Part shown: in pieces, positions 33,757 through 42,812 of the stretch
Position numbering within the stretch: position 1 is the stretch's first letter
How the letters are laid out: every line of letters starts with the position of its first letter
Origin: JAVDCA01 sp963819385
GTDB taxonomy: Bacteria; Pseudomonadota; Alphaproteobacteria; Rhizobiales; Xanthobacteraceae
Direction: 5' to 3'
DNA: 64,000 nt
Assembly: GCA_963819385.1 (NCBI GenBank)
Contig: CAWFVV010000002.1
Coordinates: forward strand, 744,001-808,000
Program-made: the position numbers and the translations under genes
Notes under the pieces: generated by a model
Told to the model about the DNA's origin: nothing
What the model saw: the letters and a program-made list of their open reading frames with translations, nothing else
Database searches by the model: none

Positions 33757-35379
33757 TCAAGAATCGCGAGAATTGCGGCGGAGGGGAGAATTTTCCTCTT
33801 CCGCCGACGCATCTGGCTCATGCGGGAGCGAATGGCCCTCGTCCGGGCGCGCGTGCGGCTCCCTGGCGCGCTCAGCCGCTTGCCGCAGCAGCAATTCGAC
33901 CTCCGGAACATCGACCTCCGCTGTAACCTCGTGCCGTACAGGCGCAGCCACGTCTGTGGCCTCATCGGCGTGGCTCGTGGCCGGCTCGGCCGGTGACGGC
34001 GCGGGCATCGGCTCGGCCGCTGGCTCCACCGGCTCGCTCGGCGCCTCGTTCCGCCGCACCGCCTCGCGCCGGCGGGCCACGCTCGCGGCCCAGTCCTCGC
34101 TGCGGCCGCGCGACCACACGCCCACGTGGCGCACGACCCGGCCAAACCGGCCGCCCGCCCACACGAGCTCATAGGGCAGGAACAGCCGCCAGCGATCGTC
34201 CTGCTCGGTGATCGCGGCGGCGATCAGCTCGCCCGCCATCGCGGTGGTGTTGAGGCCGTGCCCGCCGAACGCATTGGCGAGCCACAGGCCCGGAATCACT
34301 TCGCCGACTTGCGGCATGCCGTGCAGCGAGAAACCCATCACGCCCGACCACGCGTGCTCGAACTCGACCGCACCCAATTGCGGAAAGATGCGCGCGATCG
34401 CGCCCTTGAACTGGCGCGCGGCGCCGCGCGGGCCGCCCGGCCACAGGCCGCCGGCGCCCGCCCACATCAGCCGGTCGCCGCCGACAACGCGGTAGTGGTG
34501 GTTGGCGAGCCGCGTATCGCTGACCGCGCCGCGCCATGCGATCGCCTCGGCGAGCCGCTCGCCGAGCGGCGCCGTCACGGCGACGTATCCGGTCACCGGC
34601 AGCACCGTATTGGCGAGGCCGGGCACCAGCGGGCCGAGATGGGCGTTGCTGGCGAGCACGATATGGGCGGCGCGCACCCTCCCGTTCGGCGTCGCGATCC
34701 GCTTGCGCACGCCCACCGGATCGATCGACAGCGCGGGCGTCTCCTCGAAGATGACCGCGCCCGCGGCGATCGCCGCCCGGGCGAGGCCGCGCGCATAGGC
34801 GAGCGGATCGATGTGGAACGCGGTCGGATAGTGAATGGCGTGGAAATAGAATTCGCTCTTGAGGGCCGTGCGCACCTGCTCGGTCGGCCAGCCCTCGATG
34901 GTGGCGCCGAAATCCTGGCCGAGCAGGCTCGCGACCGCGAGCATGTCGTCGCCGTTGTCGATCTTCGACACGTCGAGCCAGCCGTCGACCGGCTCGACCC
35001 CGGGCATATCGGCATCGCGGATCGCGGCGCGGACGTACTCGAGGCCCGCCTCGGACAGCGCCCACAATTCGCGGGCGCGATCGATGCCGATGCGCTCGAC
35101 CATGGCGCGCGGATCGGCGCCGAACCCGGGCAGCACGAAGCCGGTGTTGCGTCCCGACGCGCTCTCCGCCACGCGGCGCGCCTCGATCACGGCGACCGAC
35201 CAGCCGCGGCGCGCGATCTCGCGGGCCGCCGTGAGGCCCGCGAGCCCGCCGCCGATCACGCAGACGTCGACGTCGAGGTCATAAGTGAGGCGCGCGCGCT
35301 CGAACGCGCCCGCCTGCGTCCCTTCGGCGCGGGACGCGTACCAACTGGCGCCCAAATCGGCGCGTACCGTCGCATTCAT
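33757..35379 (-). CDS. FAD-dependent amine-oxidase/DAO-type oxidoreductase with disordered C-terminal tail
   Basis: A 540-residue protein. The FAD-binding Rossmann motif VDVCVIGGGLAGLTAAREIA (residues ~38-57) with VIEARR is followed by ASGRNTGFVLPGFG and the substrate domain (GVEPVDGWLDVSK, VVGGDRLMWAGAGG) and ends GLWLANAFGGHGLNTTAMAG. This is the DAO fold as in gamma-glutamylputrescine oxidases. Residues ~440-540 are an unusual Ala/Pro/Glu-rich tail absent from most homologues I know. The ATG at 35379 was preferred over a GTG at 35391. Confidence 0.85.
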   Translation of the reverse strand: MNATVRADLGASWYASRAEGTQAGAFERARLTYDLDVDVCVIGGGLAGLTAAREIARRGWSVAVIEARRVAESASGRNTGFVLPGFGADPRAMVERIGIDRARELWALSEAGLEYVRAAIRDADMPGVEPVDGWLDVSKIDNGDDMLAVASLLGQDFGATIEGWPTEQVRTALKSEFYFHAIHYPTAFHIDPLAYARGLARAAIAAGAVIFEETPALSIDPVGVRKRIATPNGRVRAAHIVLASNAHLGPLVPGLANTVLPVTGYVAVTAPLGERLAEAIAWRGAVSDTRLANHHYRVVGGDRLMWAGAGGLWPGGPRGAARQFKGAIARIFPQLGAVEFEHAWSGVMGFSLHGMPQVGEVIPGLWLANAFGGHGLNTTAMAGELIAAAITEQDDRWRLFLPYELVWAGGRFGRVVRHVGVWSRGRSEDWAASVARRREAVRRNEAPSEPVEPAAEPMPAPSPAEPATSHADEATDVAAPVRHEVTAEVDVPEVELLLRQAAERAREPHARPDEGHSLPHEPDASAEEENSPLRRNSRDS

Positions 35380-35475
35380 ATCGGCTCGCACACCCTAGCG
35401 ACGCGGATAGCCCCCCGCGCGGTCCCCCGCGGGTTATGTTAGCCTTACGGTGCGACGAAATCGACGTGTCCGACC

Positions 35476-36003
35476 ATGCGCCGCCTGCTGCTGTTGCGTC
35501 ATGCCAAATCGAGCTGGGCCGAGCCTGGCGCGAGCGACCATGCGCGCCCGCTCAACCGCCGCGGCCAGGAAGCGGCGCCGCGGATCGGCGCCTATCTCAA
35601 CCGTCACAAGCTGGTTCCCGATCGTGTCCTGTGCTCGACCGCCAAGCGCGCCCGCGAGACCTGGGAACTCGTCGCTGCCGAGATGCGGGCCGCACCGGAC
35701 ACCACTTATGTCGAACGGCTCTACGACGCGGCGCCGCGCACGCTTTTCGACGTGTTTCGCCATGCCGATCCCGCCGCCCAATCCGTGCTCGTGGTCAGCC
35801 ACAATCCGGGCCTGCAGGAAGTCGCGACCGACCTGATCGCCGCGGGCGACCTCGACGATCGCGAGCGCCTGCGCGAAAAATTGCCGACCGGCGGCCTCGT
35901 GGTGATCGATTTTGCCATTGCCGACTGGTCCAAGCTGCACACCCGCTCGGGCCGGCTGGAGCGCTTCGTCGTGCCGCGCATGCTGGAGGCCGCGACAGAC
36001 TGA
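35476..36003 (+). CDS. SixA-type phosphohistidine phosphatase-like protein
   Basis: A 175-residue protein of the histidine phosphatase superfamily. It starts MRRLLLLRHAKSSWAEPG, the RHAKSSW signature of SixA-like proteins with the catalytic His at residue 9. Further motifs are LNRRGQEAAPRI, VLCSTAKRARETWE and VLVVSHNPGLQE (second catalytic His). It could dephosphorylate phosphohistidine in a phosphorelay. Cytoplasmic; no adjacent kinase is seen. Confidence 0.88.
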   Translation: MRRLLLLRHAKSSWAEPGASDHARPLNRRGQEAAPRIGAYLNRHKLVPDRVLCSTAKRARETWELVAAEMRAAPDTTYVERLYDAAPRTLFDVFRHADPAAQSVLVVSHNPGLQEVATDLIAAGDLDDRERLREKLPTGGLVVIDFAIADWSKLHTRSGRLERFVVPRMLEAATD

Positions 36004-36005
36004 AG

Positions 36006-36072
36006 AGCGAATGGCGAATGGCGAATGGGCGGCTGCTTCTTCCTATCCGCTATTCGCCATTCACCACTCGCG
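36006..36072. repeat. Imperfect inverted repeat
   Basis: Three gcgaatgg units at the left arm face attcgccattcaccactcgc at the right arm, forming a stem between the phosphatase and the stress-protein gene. Another dispersed intergenic element type. Confidence 0.55.
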
Positions 36073-36124
36073 ATATGGTGATGGCCGATCATTTCTTCTC
36101 TGATTGCCGGAAGGGGGCGCACCA

Positions 36125-36550
36125 ATGTTCCGACAAATTCTGGTCCCGGTCGATCTCGCCGACCCCGAGCTTGCCAAGCCGTCGATCGCGACCGCGGTCG
36201 CGCTCGCACGGCCGTGGGGCGGGCATCTGCGCCTGCTCAACGTGATGCCGGCGACGCCCGTGATGCTCGCCGAATACGTGCCGGCGGATTTCGATGCGCA
36301 ACAGCGCTTGTCCGCCGAGGAGGCGCTCACGATCATCGCGCGCAAGTCGGGGTTCGATCCCGCGCATGTGAGCGCGACCGTGCGCCAGGGCGGCGTCTAT
36401 CACGAGGTGCTGGAGGAAGCGAGGGAGATCAATGCCGATCTCATCGTCATGAGCTCGCATTTGCCGGCGATGCGCGCCTACTTCCTCGGCTCGAACGCCG
36501 CCCATGTGGTGCGCTACGCCAAATGCTCCGTGCTGGTGGTCCGGCAGTAG
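36125..36550 (+). CDS. Universal stress protein (UspA family)
   Basis: A 141-residue single-domain Usp. The N-terminus FRQILVPVDLADPELAKPS is the beta1/ATP-loop, LRLLNVMPATP the second strand, and INADLIVMSSH followed by LGSNAAHVVRYAKCSVLVVR the C-terminal nucleotide-binding segment. The ATG at 36125 is used; upstream codons are part of spacer DNA. Role: stress response, nucleotide binding. Confidence 0.92.
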   Translation: MFRQILVPVDLADPELAKPSIATAVALARPWGGHLRLLNVMPATPVMLAEYVPADFDAQQRLSAEEALTIIARKSGFDPAHVSATVRQGGVYHEVLEEAREINADLIVMSSHLPAMRAYFLGSNAAHVVRYAKCSVLVVRQ

Positions 36551-36571
36551 GCCAGCGTCCGTGATGACGGA

Positions 36572-37159
36572 TCACGGCAGCAGATCGCGCGGCGGCGCCT
36601 GCGGACGATAGTGGCGCGGCCGGTTGCGCTGGAAGAACGTGCCGCCCTGCCAGAGAAAAATCGCGAGCAGCGCGCCGAGCAGGATGGCGCCCGAGCGATT
36701 GGCGGTCGCCAGCGCGCGCACGATCAGCGCGGCGAGCATCAAGGAGACCACCGCGAGGATCGCGACGCCCGGCCAGTAGCGCAGCGGCGCGAGCCCGCAC
36801 TCGAACGCCGCCGGCGATTGCGCCGCTGCCAGCCGCTGGTGCAATTCGTCGAGAAAGGCCGAATAGGCGGCGTCATGCGCCTCGTACTCGGCCATGCTGC
36901 GCGGCGAGCCCGAGGCGAGCCGCAGCTTGCCGCCGCGGATCGGCCAGATTTCGGCGACGAAACGATGCGTCTGCATCGACCGCGGCCGAAACGACAGCCG
37001 CATCCGGCGGATGTCCGCATAGGGCAGCCGCCCGCGCCGCATCCCCGCCTCCCACTCGATCGCGTCCGGCGCAAGCTGAAATTGCCGGACGGCCGAAAGA
37101 CGCGACGGCTTATAGGCGTAGCGGGTCGCGGGCGGGGACGGCTCCGGATCGGCGTTCAC
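36572..37159 (-). CDS. Hypothetical membrane protein
   Basis: A 195-residue protein of unknown family. Residues 1-120 are soluble (YADIRRMRLSFRPRSMQTHR is positively charged; WPIRGGKLRLASGSP follows). Residues ~129-150 (GVAILAVVSLMLAALIVRAL) and ~157-175 (GAILLGALLAIFLWQGGTFF) look like two membrane spans. The C-terminus is basic and Pro-rich. No function can be assigned. Confidence 0.7.
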   Translation of the reverse strand: MNADPEPSPPATRYAYKPSRLSAVRQFQLAPDAIEWEAGMRRGRLPYADIRRMRLSFRPRSMQTHRFVAEIWPIRGGKLRLASGSPRSMAEYEAHDAAYSAFLDELHQRLAAAQSPAAFECGLAPLRYWPGVAILAVVSLMLAALIVRALATANRSGAILLGALLAIFLWQGGTFFQRNRPRHYRPQAPPRDLLP

Positions 37160-37363
37160 TGTGTCGCGGTCCTGTTATGCGCCTGCGGTACCACGGGTTG
37201 TTCCTTCCAGGCATAGGTCAGCCGCGCGCCCAGCGGAAAAATTCTGTGAAGGCTATTTCGAAACCCCGACCGGCACTCTAGATTTTCCGAGTTCCCGGTC
37301 ATGAGCCGACGCGACCCCCGGGGGGCGAATCGCGGTCCGTCGGATTTTTCTGAAGAGGCCTCA

Positions 37364-37729
37364 ATGCGCAGAATTGCTCTTGCCATGCTGGTCGTCGCGG
37401 CGGCGGCGGTCCAGTTGCCAGCATCCGCGGTCGCCGCAACGCCCTTCGACGGCCGCTGGAGCGTCGTGATCCAGACCGATCACGGCACCTGCGACCGGGC
37501 CTACCGCTACGGAATCAAGATCCAGAACGGCCAGGTGAGCTACGTGGGCGACAACGCCTTCGATATCCGTGGCCAGGTCGCGCACAATGGCCGTGTGCAC
37601 GTGCGGGTCTCGCGTGGAGCAAGCTATGCGGACGGCCACGGCCGCCTGTCGCACGATTCGGGGTCGGGCACCTGGCAGGGCGTCGGCTCCGGGGTGTGCT
37701 CGGGGCGCTGGGTCGCGGAGCGGCGATAA
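37364..37729 (+). CDS. Small exported protein of unknown function
   Basis: A 121-residue protein with a clear signal peptide (RRIALAMLVVAAAAVQLPAS, cleaved after VAA) and a beta-rich mature part: PFDGRWSVVIQTDHGTCDRA, YGIKIQNGQVSYVG, GRVHVRVSRG, GSGTWQGVGSGVCSGRW. Two Cys residues could form a disulfide. The ATG at 37364 has GAAGAGG upstream. Unknown function. Confidence 0.72.
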   Translation: MRRIALAMLVVAAAAVQLPASAVAATPFDGRWSVVIQTDHGTCDRAYRYGIKIQNGQVSYVGDNAFDIRGQVAHNGRVHVRVSRGASYADGHGRLSHDSGSGTWQGVGSGVCSGRWVAERR

Positions 37730-37742
37730 AAACCCTCTACAC

Positions 37743-37889
37743 GTAGGGTGGGCAACCGCGCCTTCGCGGTTGCCCACGCGTTTGTGGCAGCGCCATCAGG
37801 TGGGCAAAATCGCGGGAATGCCGCGTCGATGCCGCAACGTCCGTCCAGGTGATCCCCGCCTTCGCGGGGACAGGTTTTGCCCACCCTAC
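37743..37889. repeat. Nested palindromic element
   Basis: Outer arms gtagggtgggcaa / ttgcccaccctac (37743-37755, 37877-37889) enclose further hairpins (gggcaaccgcg with cgcggttgccc, and ccccgccttcgcgggg). It separates two convergent genes. Confidence 0.8.
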
Positions 37890-38356
37890 AGCGGAATCGC
37901 CAAAAGCGTATCGATCTGGCGGCTGTCGAGGATCACGGCGCGCTCGGCGAAGCGTGCCGCCTCGCCGTCGAGCACGATGCGGTCGCGGTAAGTGCCGGTC
38001 GCAAACAGCACGGTCTCGCCGGTGTGCATGATGCGCGCGACCATGAAGCTCGCGCGCGCATGCAACGTGCCGTCGGCGCCATGCTCGATGCGCGCCGGCC
38101 CGAGCAGGTGACGATAGCGCTGCGCCTCGTAGATGTTCGCCTCGCGCAGCGCCTTGACGCGGTCGCGCAGCATGGCACGCGAGGTCGCGTAGATGATCGA
38201 GAGGGGCAGGCCCTGCTCGACGTTCTCGGCCGTGGTGATGCGGTAGCGGCCGTCCTCGGTGAAGAAGTCCGGCCATTCCTCGAGCCGCCCCTCGTCGATC
38301 GTCTCGGCATAGCGCGCGTTGAGGTCGAGCACCGCGAGCCGGCGTTCGATGTCCAT
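37886..38356 (-). CDS. Aromatic-ring-hydroxylating dioxygenase small (beta) subunit
   Basis: A 156-residue SnoaL/NTF2-fold subunit: LNARYAETIDEGRLEEWPDF, FTEDGRYRIT, SIIYATSRAMLRDRVKALRE, IYEAQRYRHL and a C-terminal AVILDSRQIDTLLAIPL, typical of ring-hydroxylating dioxygenase beta subunits. It partners with the Rieske alpha subunit encoded upstream (38468-39697); a palindrome fills the gap. The ATG at 38356 is used (a GTG sits immediately before it). Confidence 0.88.
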   Translation of the reverse strand: MDIERRLAVLDLNARYAETIDEGRLEEWPDFFTEDGRYRITTAENVEQGLPLSIIYATSRAMLRDRVKALREANIYEAQRYRHLLGPARIEHGADGTLHARASFMVARIMHTGETVLFATGTYRDRIVLDGEAARFAERAVILDSRQIDTLLAIPL

Positions 38357-38369
38357 CACATTCTTCTCC

Positions 38370-38460
38370 CGTCATTGCGAGGAGGGCGAAGCCCGACGAA
38401 GCAATCTCGGGCCGTTACGTCGAGATTGCTTCGGCATGCTTCGCATGCCTCGCAATGACG
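38370..38460. repeat. Palindromic repeat between dioxygenase subunit genes
   Basis: Arms cgtcattgcgag / ctcgcaatgacg with inner gaagcaatctcg / cgagattgcttc. This gtcattgcgagg-type element is widespread in bacterial intergenic regions. It could attenuate or stabilise the alpha-beta transcript. Confidence 0.85.
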
Positions 38461-38467
38461 CCTGCGG

Positions 38468-39697
38468 CTACATCCCCATATGCCGCCGGTATGTCTTCCA
38501 GAACCCGCGCACCGCGGCCTCGCTGACCCGGCTTTCCTCCGACGCGGTGCCGTTGCCGCCCATCTCGACCACCGAGCCCTTGTCGCCGGCGCCGCGGATG
38601 CCGCGCTGCACGAAGCCGGTCGCGGCGCCGTCCTCCATCGAGATCAGGCCGGAGGGCCCGATCAGGTTCGATTGCCGCATGCGCAGCTCGGTCATCGCGT
38701 CGTCGTCGCCCTCGAAGCCGAAGCAGGTCCACACCAGCTCGGTGCGCTCGAGCCCTTGCGGCACCACGCGACGCACCGCGAGGCAGTTGCGGATCTGCTG
38801 CAGCACGAAGCCGGGAAACACCGAGAGGATCTGCAGCCCGATGCCGTCGCCGAACTCGTCGACGCTCTCGAGCAGCTCCGGCGCCTCCAGCCGGCCGAAG
38901 TCGGCGTTCGCCGAACGCATGCCGGCCTGCTCGTATTCCTTGCCGGCGACGTCGGCCGTGTACGAGTAGCTGATGTGATGATCGCCGTCCTCGCTGATCA
39001 CGAGGCCGCCCTTCTGCGACAGGCGGTTGAGGCGGAATGTCGTGAAGAACATGTGCAGCAGGCTCGCGTGGTAGCTGTCCTTCACGTTCTCCATGTAGAG
39101 CTTCCAATTGCCCGGCAGCATCTGGCTGTAGCCGCCGAGCAGGCGGGCGGGCGCCTTCATGACGCGGCGCACCTTGGCGGCAACCTCGGGGCCGAGATAC
39201 GTCTCGACCGGCGCGACGCGCTCGCTCATGGTGCCGAACACGAGCCCGGCGAAGATCTCTACGCGCAGCCGGCGCGGCCCGTGCAGATCCGGCCGGGCGT
39301 CCGCCGGCATGCCGCCCTTGCCGCCGATGCCGCGGCGGAACGCAACGCCCGTGAGCCGGCCTTCGAGGTCGTAGGTCCAGTTGTGATAGACGCAGACGAT
39401 CTCGCGCGCCTCGCCGCGCTCCTTCAGGCACAGCAACGAGCCGCGATGCGCGCAGCGATTCTCGAAGGCATGGACCACGCCGTCCTTGTCGCGCGTGACC
39501 ACGACCGGCATGTCGCCCAGGTTGGCGGTGCGGAACGTGTTCGGCCGCGGCAGCTCGGCCTCGAGGCAGAGGAACGTCCAGGTATCGCCGCGAAAGAGCT
39601 TCGCCTGCTCCTCGTCGTAGAGGTCGCGGTCGGAATAGATCCAGTACGGGATGCGCGTGAGGCCCTCGGCCGGCCAGCTGCGTTCGTGGATATTCAT
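38468..39697 (-). CDS. Aromatic-ring-hydroxylating dioxygenase large (alpha) subunit, Rieske type
   Basis: A 409-residue oxygenase. The Rieske [2Fe-2S] ligands are Cys82/His84 (CAHRG) and Cys102/His105 (CVYHNW). The catalytic mononuclear iron site follows the NVKDSYHASLLHMFF motif with the two His ligands; the third (Asp) lies in the C-terminal half. It activates O2 to dihydroxylate aromatic substrates and needs an electron-transfer partner not found in this window. The ATG at 39697 has GGAAGGGA upstream. It is upstream of the beta subunit and 177 bp from a Bug receptor on the same strand, suggesting uptake and attack of an aromatic acid. Confidence 0.93.
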   Translation of the reverse strand: MNIHERSWPAEGLTRIPYWIYSDRDLYDEEQAKLFRGDTWTFLCLEAELPRPNTFRTANLGDMPVVVTRDKDGVVHAFENRCAHRGSLLCLKERGEAREIVCVYHNWTYDLEGRLTGVAFRRGIGGKGGMPADARPDLHGPRRLRVEIFAGLVFGTMSERVAPVETYLGPEVAAKVRRVMKAPARLLGGYSQMLPGNWKLYMENVKDSYHASLLHMFFTTFRLNRLSQKGGLVISEDGDHHISYSYTADVAGKEYEQAGMRSANADFGRLEAPELLESVDEFGDGIGLQILSVFPGFVLQQIRNCLAVRRVVPQGLERTELVWTCFGFEGDDDAMTELRMRQSNLIGPSGLISMEDGAATGFVQRGIRGAGDKGSVVEMGGNGTASEESRVSEAAVRGFWKTYRRHMGM

Positions 39698-39731
39698 GGG
39701 CGTCCCTTCCGCGACCTTGCACGGCGACGGC

Positions 39732-39855
39732 TCCCCCTCTCCCCGCTCTTACGGGGAGAGGGTTGGGCTGAGGGGCGCTGACTCTCCGCGACGCAACGAC
39801 TCGCGGATAGACCCCCTCACCCCAACCCTCTCCCCCTGAGGAAGGGGGAGAGGGA
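39732..39855. repeat. C/T-rich nested palindromic repeat
   Basis: Inner hairpins (ctccccg with cggggag) and long arms ggttgggctgagggg / cccctcaccccaacc form a nested structure. A relative occurs at 46340-46357. Confidence 0.8.
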
Positions 39856-39874
39856 GAGCAAGCGCCGCACCGGC

Positions 39875-40864
39875 CTATTGCAGCTTCACATTAGCGGCCT
39901 TGATCACCTTGTTCCAGCGCTCGACCTCGGCGCGCATGAACGCCGCGGCCTCGGCCGGCGTATTGCCGACCGGCTCGGCCGAGAGATCGGCAAAGCGCTT
40001 GCGGACCACGGGGTCCCGGATCGCCTCGGCGATATCCGCGCCGATCTTGTCGACGATCGGCGCCGGCGTCTTGGGCGGCGCCACCACGGCGAACCAGGCC
40101 GAGGAGGCAAACCCCGGCAGCGTCTCGGCGATGGTCGGCACGTCGGGCAGCGCGCTCAAGCGCTTCTCGGTACCGACCGCGATCAGCTTGAGCTGGCCGC
40201 CCCGCACCAGCGCGAGCGAGACACCGAGATTGTCGAACATGATGTCGACGTCGCCGGCGAGCAGGCCCTGCAGCGCCGGCGCCGAGCCGCGATACGGCAC
40301 ATGGGTGAACTTCACGCCCGCCATCATCTGAAAAAGCTCGGCGGTCAGATGCGAGGTCGTGCCGTTGCCCTGCGTCGCGTCCGAGATCTTGCCGGGATGC
40401 GCCTTGGCGTAGGCGATGAACTCCGCGACCGTCGTGGCGGTGATCCTCTTCGGATTGACCACCAGCGCGTTGGGCACGATCCCCATCACGGAGATCGGCA
40501 CGAACCTGGTCGGGTCGAACGGCAGGCTCGGATAGAGGTTCTGGTTGATGACGAGCGGCGGTGGCGGCGCGGAGAGCAGCGTGTAGCCGTCCGGATCGGC
40601 CTTGAAGGCCGCCTCGGCGCCGATATTGCCGGCCGCGCCGGTCTTGTTCTCGATCACCACCGGCTGCCCCCATTTGCGCGACAGCCAGTCGGCGACGACG
40701 CGCGGCATCACGTCGGCGGTGCCGCCGGCCGGAAACGGCACGATGATCCGCACCGTGCGGGCCGGAAAGGTCTGCGCCGTTGCGGGCGGGAGCGACAGAA
40801 CGGCGAGCGCCGCGGCCGCGATGCCGGCGATCAGGCGGAAGGGCAAGACGGAGCAGACGCGCAT
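39875..40864 (-). CDS. Bug-family tripartite tricarboxylate transporter substrate-binding protein
   Basis: A 329-residue periplasmic receptor with a signal peptide (RLIAGIAAAALAVLSLPPAT, cleaved near TAQ). The family motif TFPARTVRIIVPFPAGGTAD is followed by VIENKTGAAGNIGAEAAF, DPDGYTLL, VPYRGSAPALQGLLAGDVDI and LPDVPTIAETLPGF. It is located behind the dioxygenase alpha-beta pair, so it may bind an aromatic carboxylate (inference). The ATG at 40864 is chosen; an in-frame ATG at 40903 adds 13 residues. Confidence 0.9.
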   Translation of the reverse strand: MRVCSVLPFRLIAGIAAAALAVLSLPPATAQTFPARTVRIIVPFPAGGTADVMPRVVADWLSRKWGQPVVIENKTGAAGNIGAEAAFKADPDGYTLLSAPPPPLVINQNLYPSLPFDPTRFVPISVMGIVPNALVVNPKRITATTVAEFIAYAKAHPGKISDATQGNGTTSHLTAELFQMMAGVKFTHVPYRGSAPALQGLLAGDVDIMFDNLGVSLALVRGGQLKLIAVGTEKRLSALPDVPTIAETLPGFASSAWFAVVAPPKTPAPIVDKIGADIAEAIRDPVVRKRFADLSAEPVGNTPAEAAAFMRAEVERWNKVIKAANVKLQ

Positions 40865-41330
40865 TTGTTCGGTCCCGGTCGGCAGCGAGGCGCTGATGTT
40901 CATTCTGATCGGCGACCGGCGCGAATCAAGCCGCCAAATCTGCCTGGAGCGCACCGCTGTTCGCTCTGCGACATTGTGTCGAGGCAGCGATGGGCTCACC
41001 TGCACGCCCATCAAGGATTGCGAGTGGGAACGCGGCGTTTGCCGCGGCAAGTGCTGACCGGCCGCAGCGATCTCGCCCGCAGCCACGGCTATCAGATCGG
41101 GCCGGCGCTCATCGATTGCGATGCGGCCGGGCTGACGTGGGTAAGAGCTCCCGCGTTTCGGCGCCGAGGTGGTACGCTGCTAATGAAACGAGCACCGCGG
41201 CCGCCTGCATCTTAGGAATGCATTAGTGCTGCCGGTATATTTTCGCACGCGGGCGAATCCACAGAACCAGGTAACGCGACAACGGCGGCATGCCTTCGGC
41301 GGACGGCAAGGCTCCAGCAAGGGAAAAACC
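40865..41330. other. Intergenic region between the Bug receptor and the chemoreceptor gene
   Basis: No convincing gene. A plus-strand reading near 40980-41057 ends in a Cys-rich stretch (CTPIKDCEWERGVCRGKC) but has no ribosome-binding site or recognisable family, and it overlaps the Bug gene's start region upstream. Confidence 0.4.
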
Positions 41331-42812
41331 ATGTTCTCCTCCAAGGTGCGCGAACTGCGGGCAAAGCTCGCGGCGCTCGACAAGTCCCAGGCCTTGATCG
41401 AGTTCAACATGGACGGAACGATCATCACGGCCAACGATCAGTTCCTCAACACCATGGGGTACGCGCTGGCGGAGATCAAAGGCCAGCACCACAGCATGTT
41501 CGTCGCGCCGTCCGAGAAATCGAGCGCGGCCTATCGCGCCTTCTGGGAGGCGCTCAACCGCGGCGAATTCCAAGCGGCGGAATACAAGCGGCTCGGCAAG
41601 GGCGGCAAGGAGATCTGGATCCAGGCAAGCTACAACCCGATCCTCGGCCGCGGCGGCAAACCCTACAAGGTCGTCAAGTTCGCGACCGACGTGACCGCGC
41701 GCAAGCAGCGGACCGCCGACTACGAGGGACAGATCGCCGCCATCAACAAGTCGCAGGCCGTGATCGAATTCGACATGGACGGGACGATCATAACCGCCAA
41801 CGAGAATTTCCTGCGCGCGATGGGCTATTCGCTCGACGAGGTGAAGGGCCGCCACCACGGCATCTTCGTGCAGCAATCGGAACGGCAAAGCCCGGCCTAC
41901 CGCGCGTTCTGGGAAGCGCTCAACCGCGGCGAATATCAGATCGCCGAGTACAAGCGCATCGCCAAGGGCGGCAAGGACGTCTGGATCCAGGCGAGCTATA
42001 ACCCGATCCTCGGTCTCAACGGCAAGCCGTTCAAGGTGGTCAAGTTCGCGACCGACATCACCAAGCAGGTCGAGGACCGCCACCGGCGCTCCGCCATCCA
42101 CAAGACGCTCGACGCCGATCTCGGCGACGTCATGCATTCGATCACGACCGCGACCGAGCAGGCGGCCGGCGCCGCCGACGCGTCCGCGCAGACCTCCACC
42201 AACGTCCAGGCGGTCGCGTCGGGCTCCGAGCAGCTCGCGGCCTCGGTGAGCGAGATCGGAAGGCGCGTGCAGGAAGCGTCTGAGATTTCGCGGCGCGCCG
42301 TCGAGCAGAGCGGCCGTACCAACGAGACCGCCGCCGGACTGACGTCGGCGGTGGGACGGATCGGCGAGGTCGTCGGACTGATCAACACGATCGCGAGCCA
42401 GACCAACCTGCTCGCCCTCAACGCGACGATCGAGGCGGCGCGCGCCGGCGAGGCCGGAAAGGGTTTCGCCGTCGTCGCGTCCGAGGTGAAGGCCCTCGCC
42501 AACCAGACCACCAAGGCGACCGACGAGATTTCCGAGCAGATCGCCGCCGTGCAGAACGCCACCGGTGGGGTGGTGTCGGCGCTCGGCGACATCACGACGA
42601 CGATCAACACGATCAGCGAGATCTCGTCGACCATCGCGGCCGCCGTGGAGGAGCAGGCCGCGGTGACGCGCGACATGTCCTCCAACATGCATGCCGCGGC
42701 CGCCGGCGTCGACAGCATCTCGCAAGGCGTCAAGCACATCGCGGAAGCGACCAAGCTCGCCAGCGACTCGACGCGCAAGGTCAAGGACGCCTCGCAAGCC
42801 CTGGTCGCGTGA
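41331..42812 (+). CDS. Soluble methyl-accepting chemotaxis protein with two PAS domains
   Basis: A 493-residue receptor without a transmembrane segment. Two near-duplicate PAS domains (residues ~18-120 and ~140-242) share IEFNMDGTIITAN / IEFDMDGTIITAN, HHSMFV / HHGIFV and the EIWIQASYNPI-type strand. The rest is an MCP signalling domain whose hairpin tip reads INTIASQTNLLALNATIEAA, the highly conserved CheA/CheW contact. It probably senses an intracellular signal (redox, oxygen or a small ligand) and feeds the flagellar motor. The ATG at 41331 follows AAGGGA. Next gene: ferritin-like protein, 148 bp downstream. Confidence 0.93.
   Translation: MFSSKVRELRAKLAALDKSQALIEFNMDGTIITANDQFLNTMGYALAEIKGQHHSMFVAPSEKSSAAYRAFWEALNRGEFQAAEYKRLGKGGKEIWIQASYNPILGRGGKPYKVVKFATDVTARKQRTADYEGQIAAINKSQAVIEFDMDGTIITANENFLRAMGYSLDEVKGRHHGIFVQQSERQSPAYRAFWEALNRGEYQIAEYKRIAKGGKDVWIQASYNPILGLNGKPFKVVKFATDITKQVEDRHRRSAIHKTLDADLGDVMHSITTATEQAAGAADASAQTSTNVQAVASGSEQLAASVSEIGRRVQEASEISRRAVEQSGRTNETAAGLTSAVGRIGEVVGLINTIASQTNLLALNATIEAARAGEAGKGFAVVASEVKALANQTTKATDEISEQIAAVQNATGGVVSALGDITTTINTISEISSTIAAAVEEQAAVTRDMSSNMHAAAAGVDSISQGVKHIAEATKLASDSTRKVKDASQALVA

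Noticed and set aside
40902..41057. Small Cys-rich plus-strand protein upstream of the chemoreceptor
   Set aside because: No ribosome-binding site and no recognised family; the longer frame overlaps the Bug receptor gene on the other strand.
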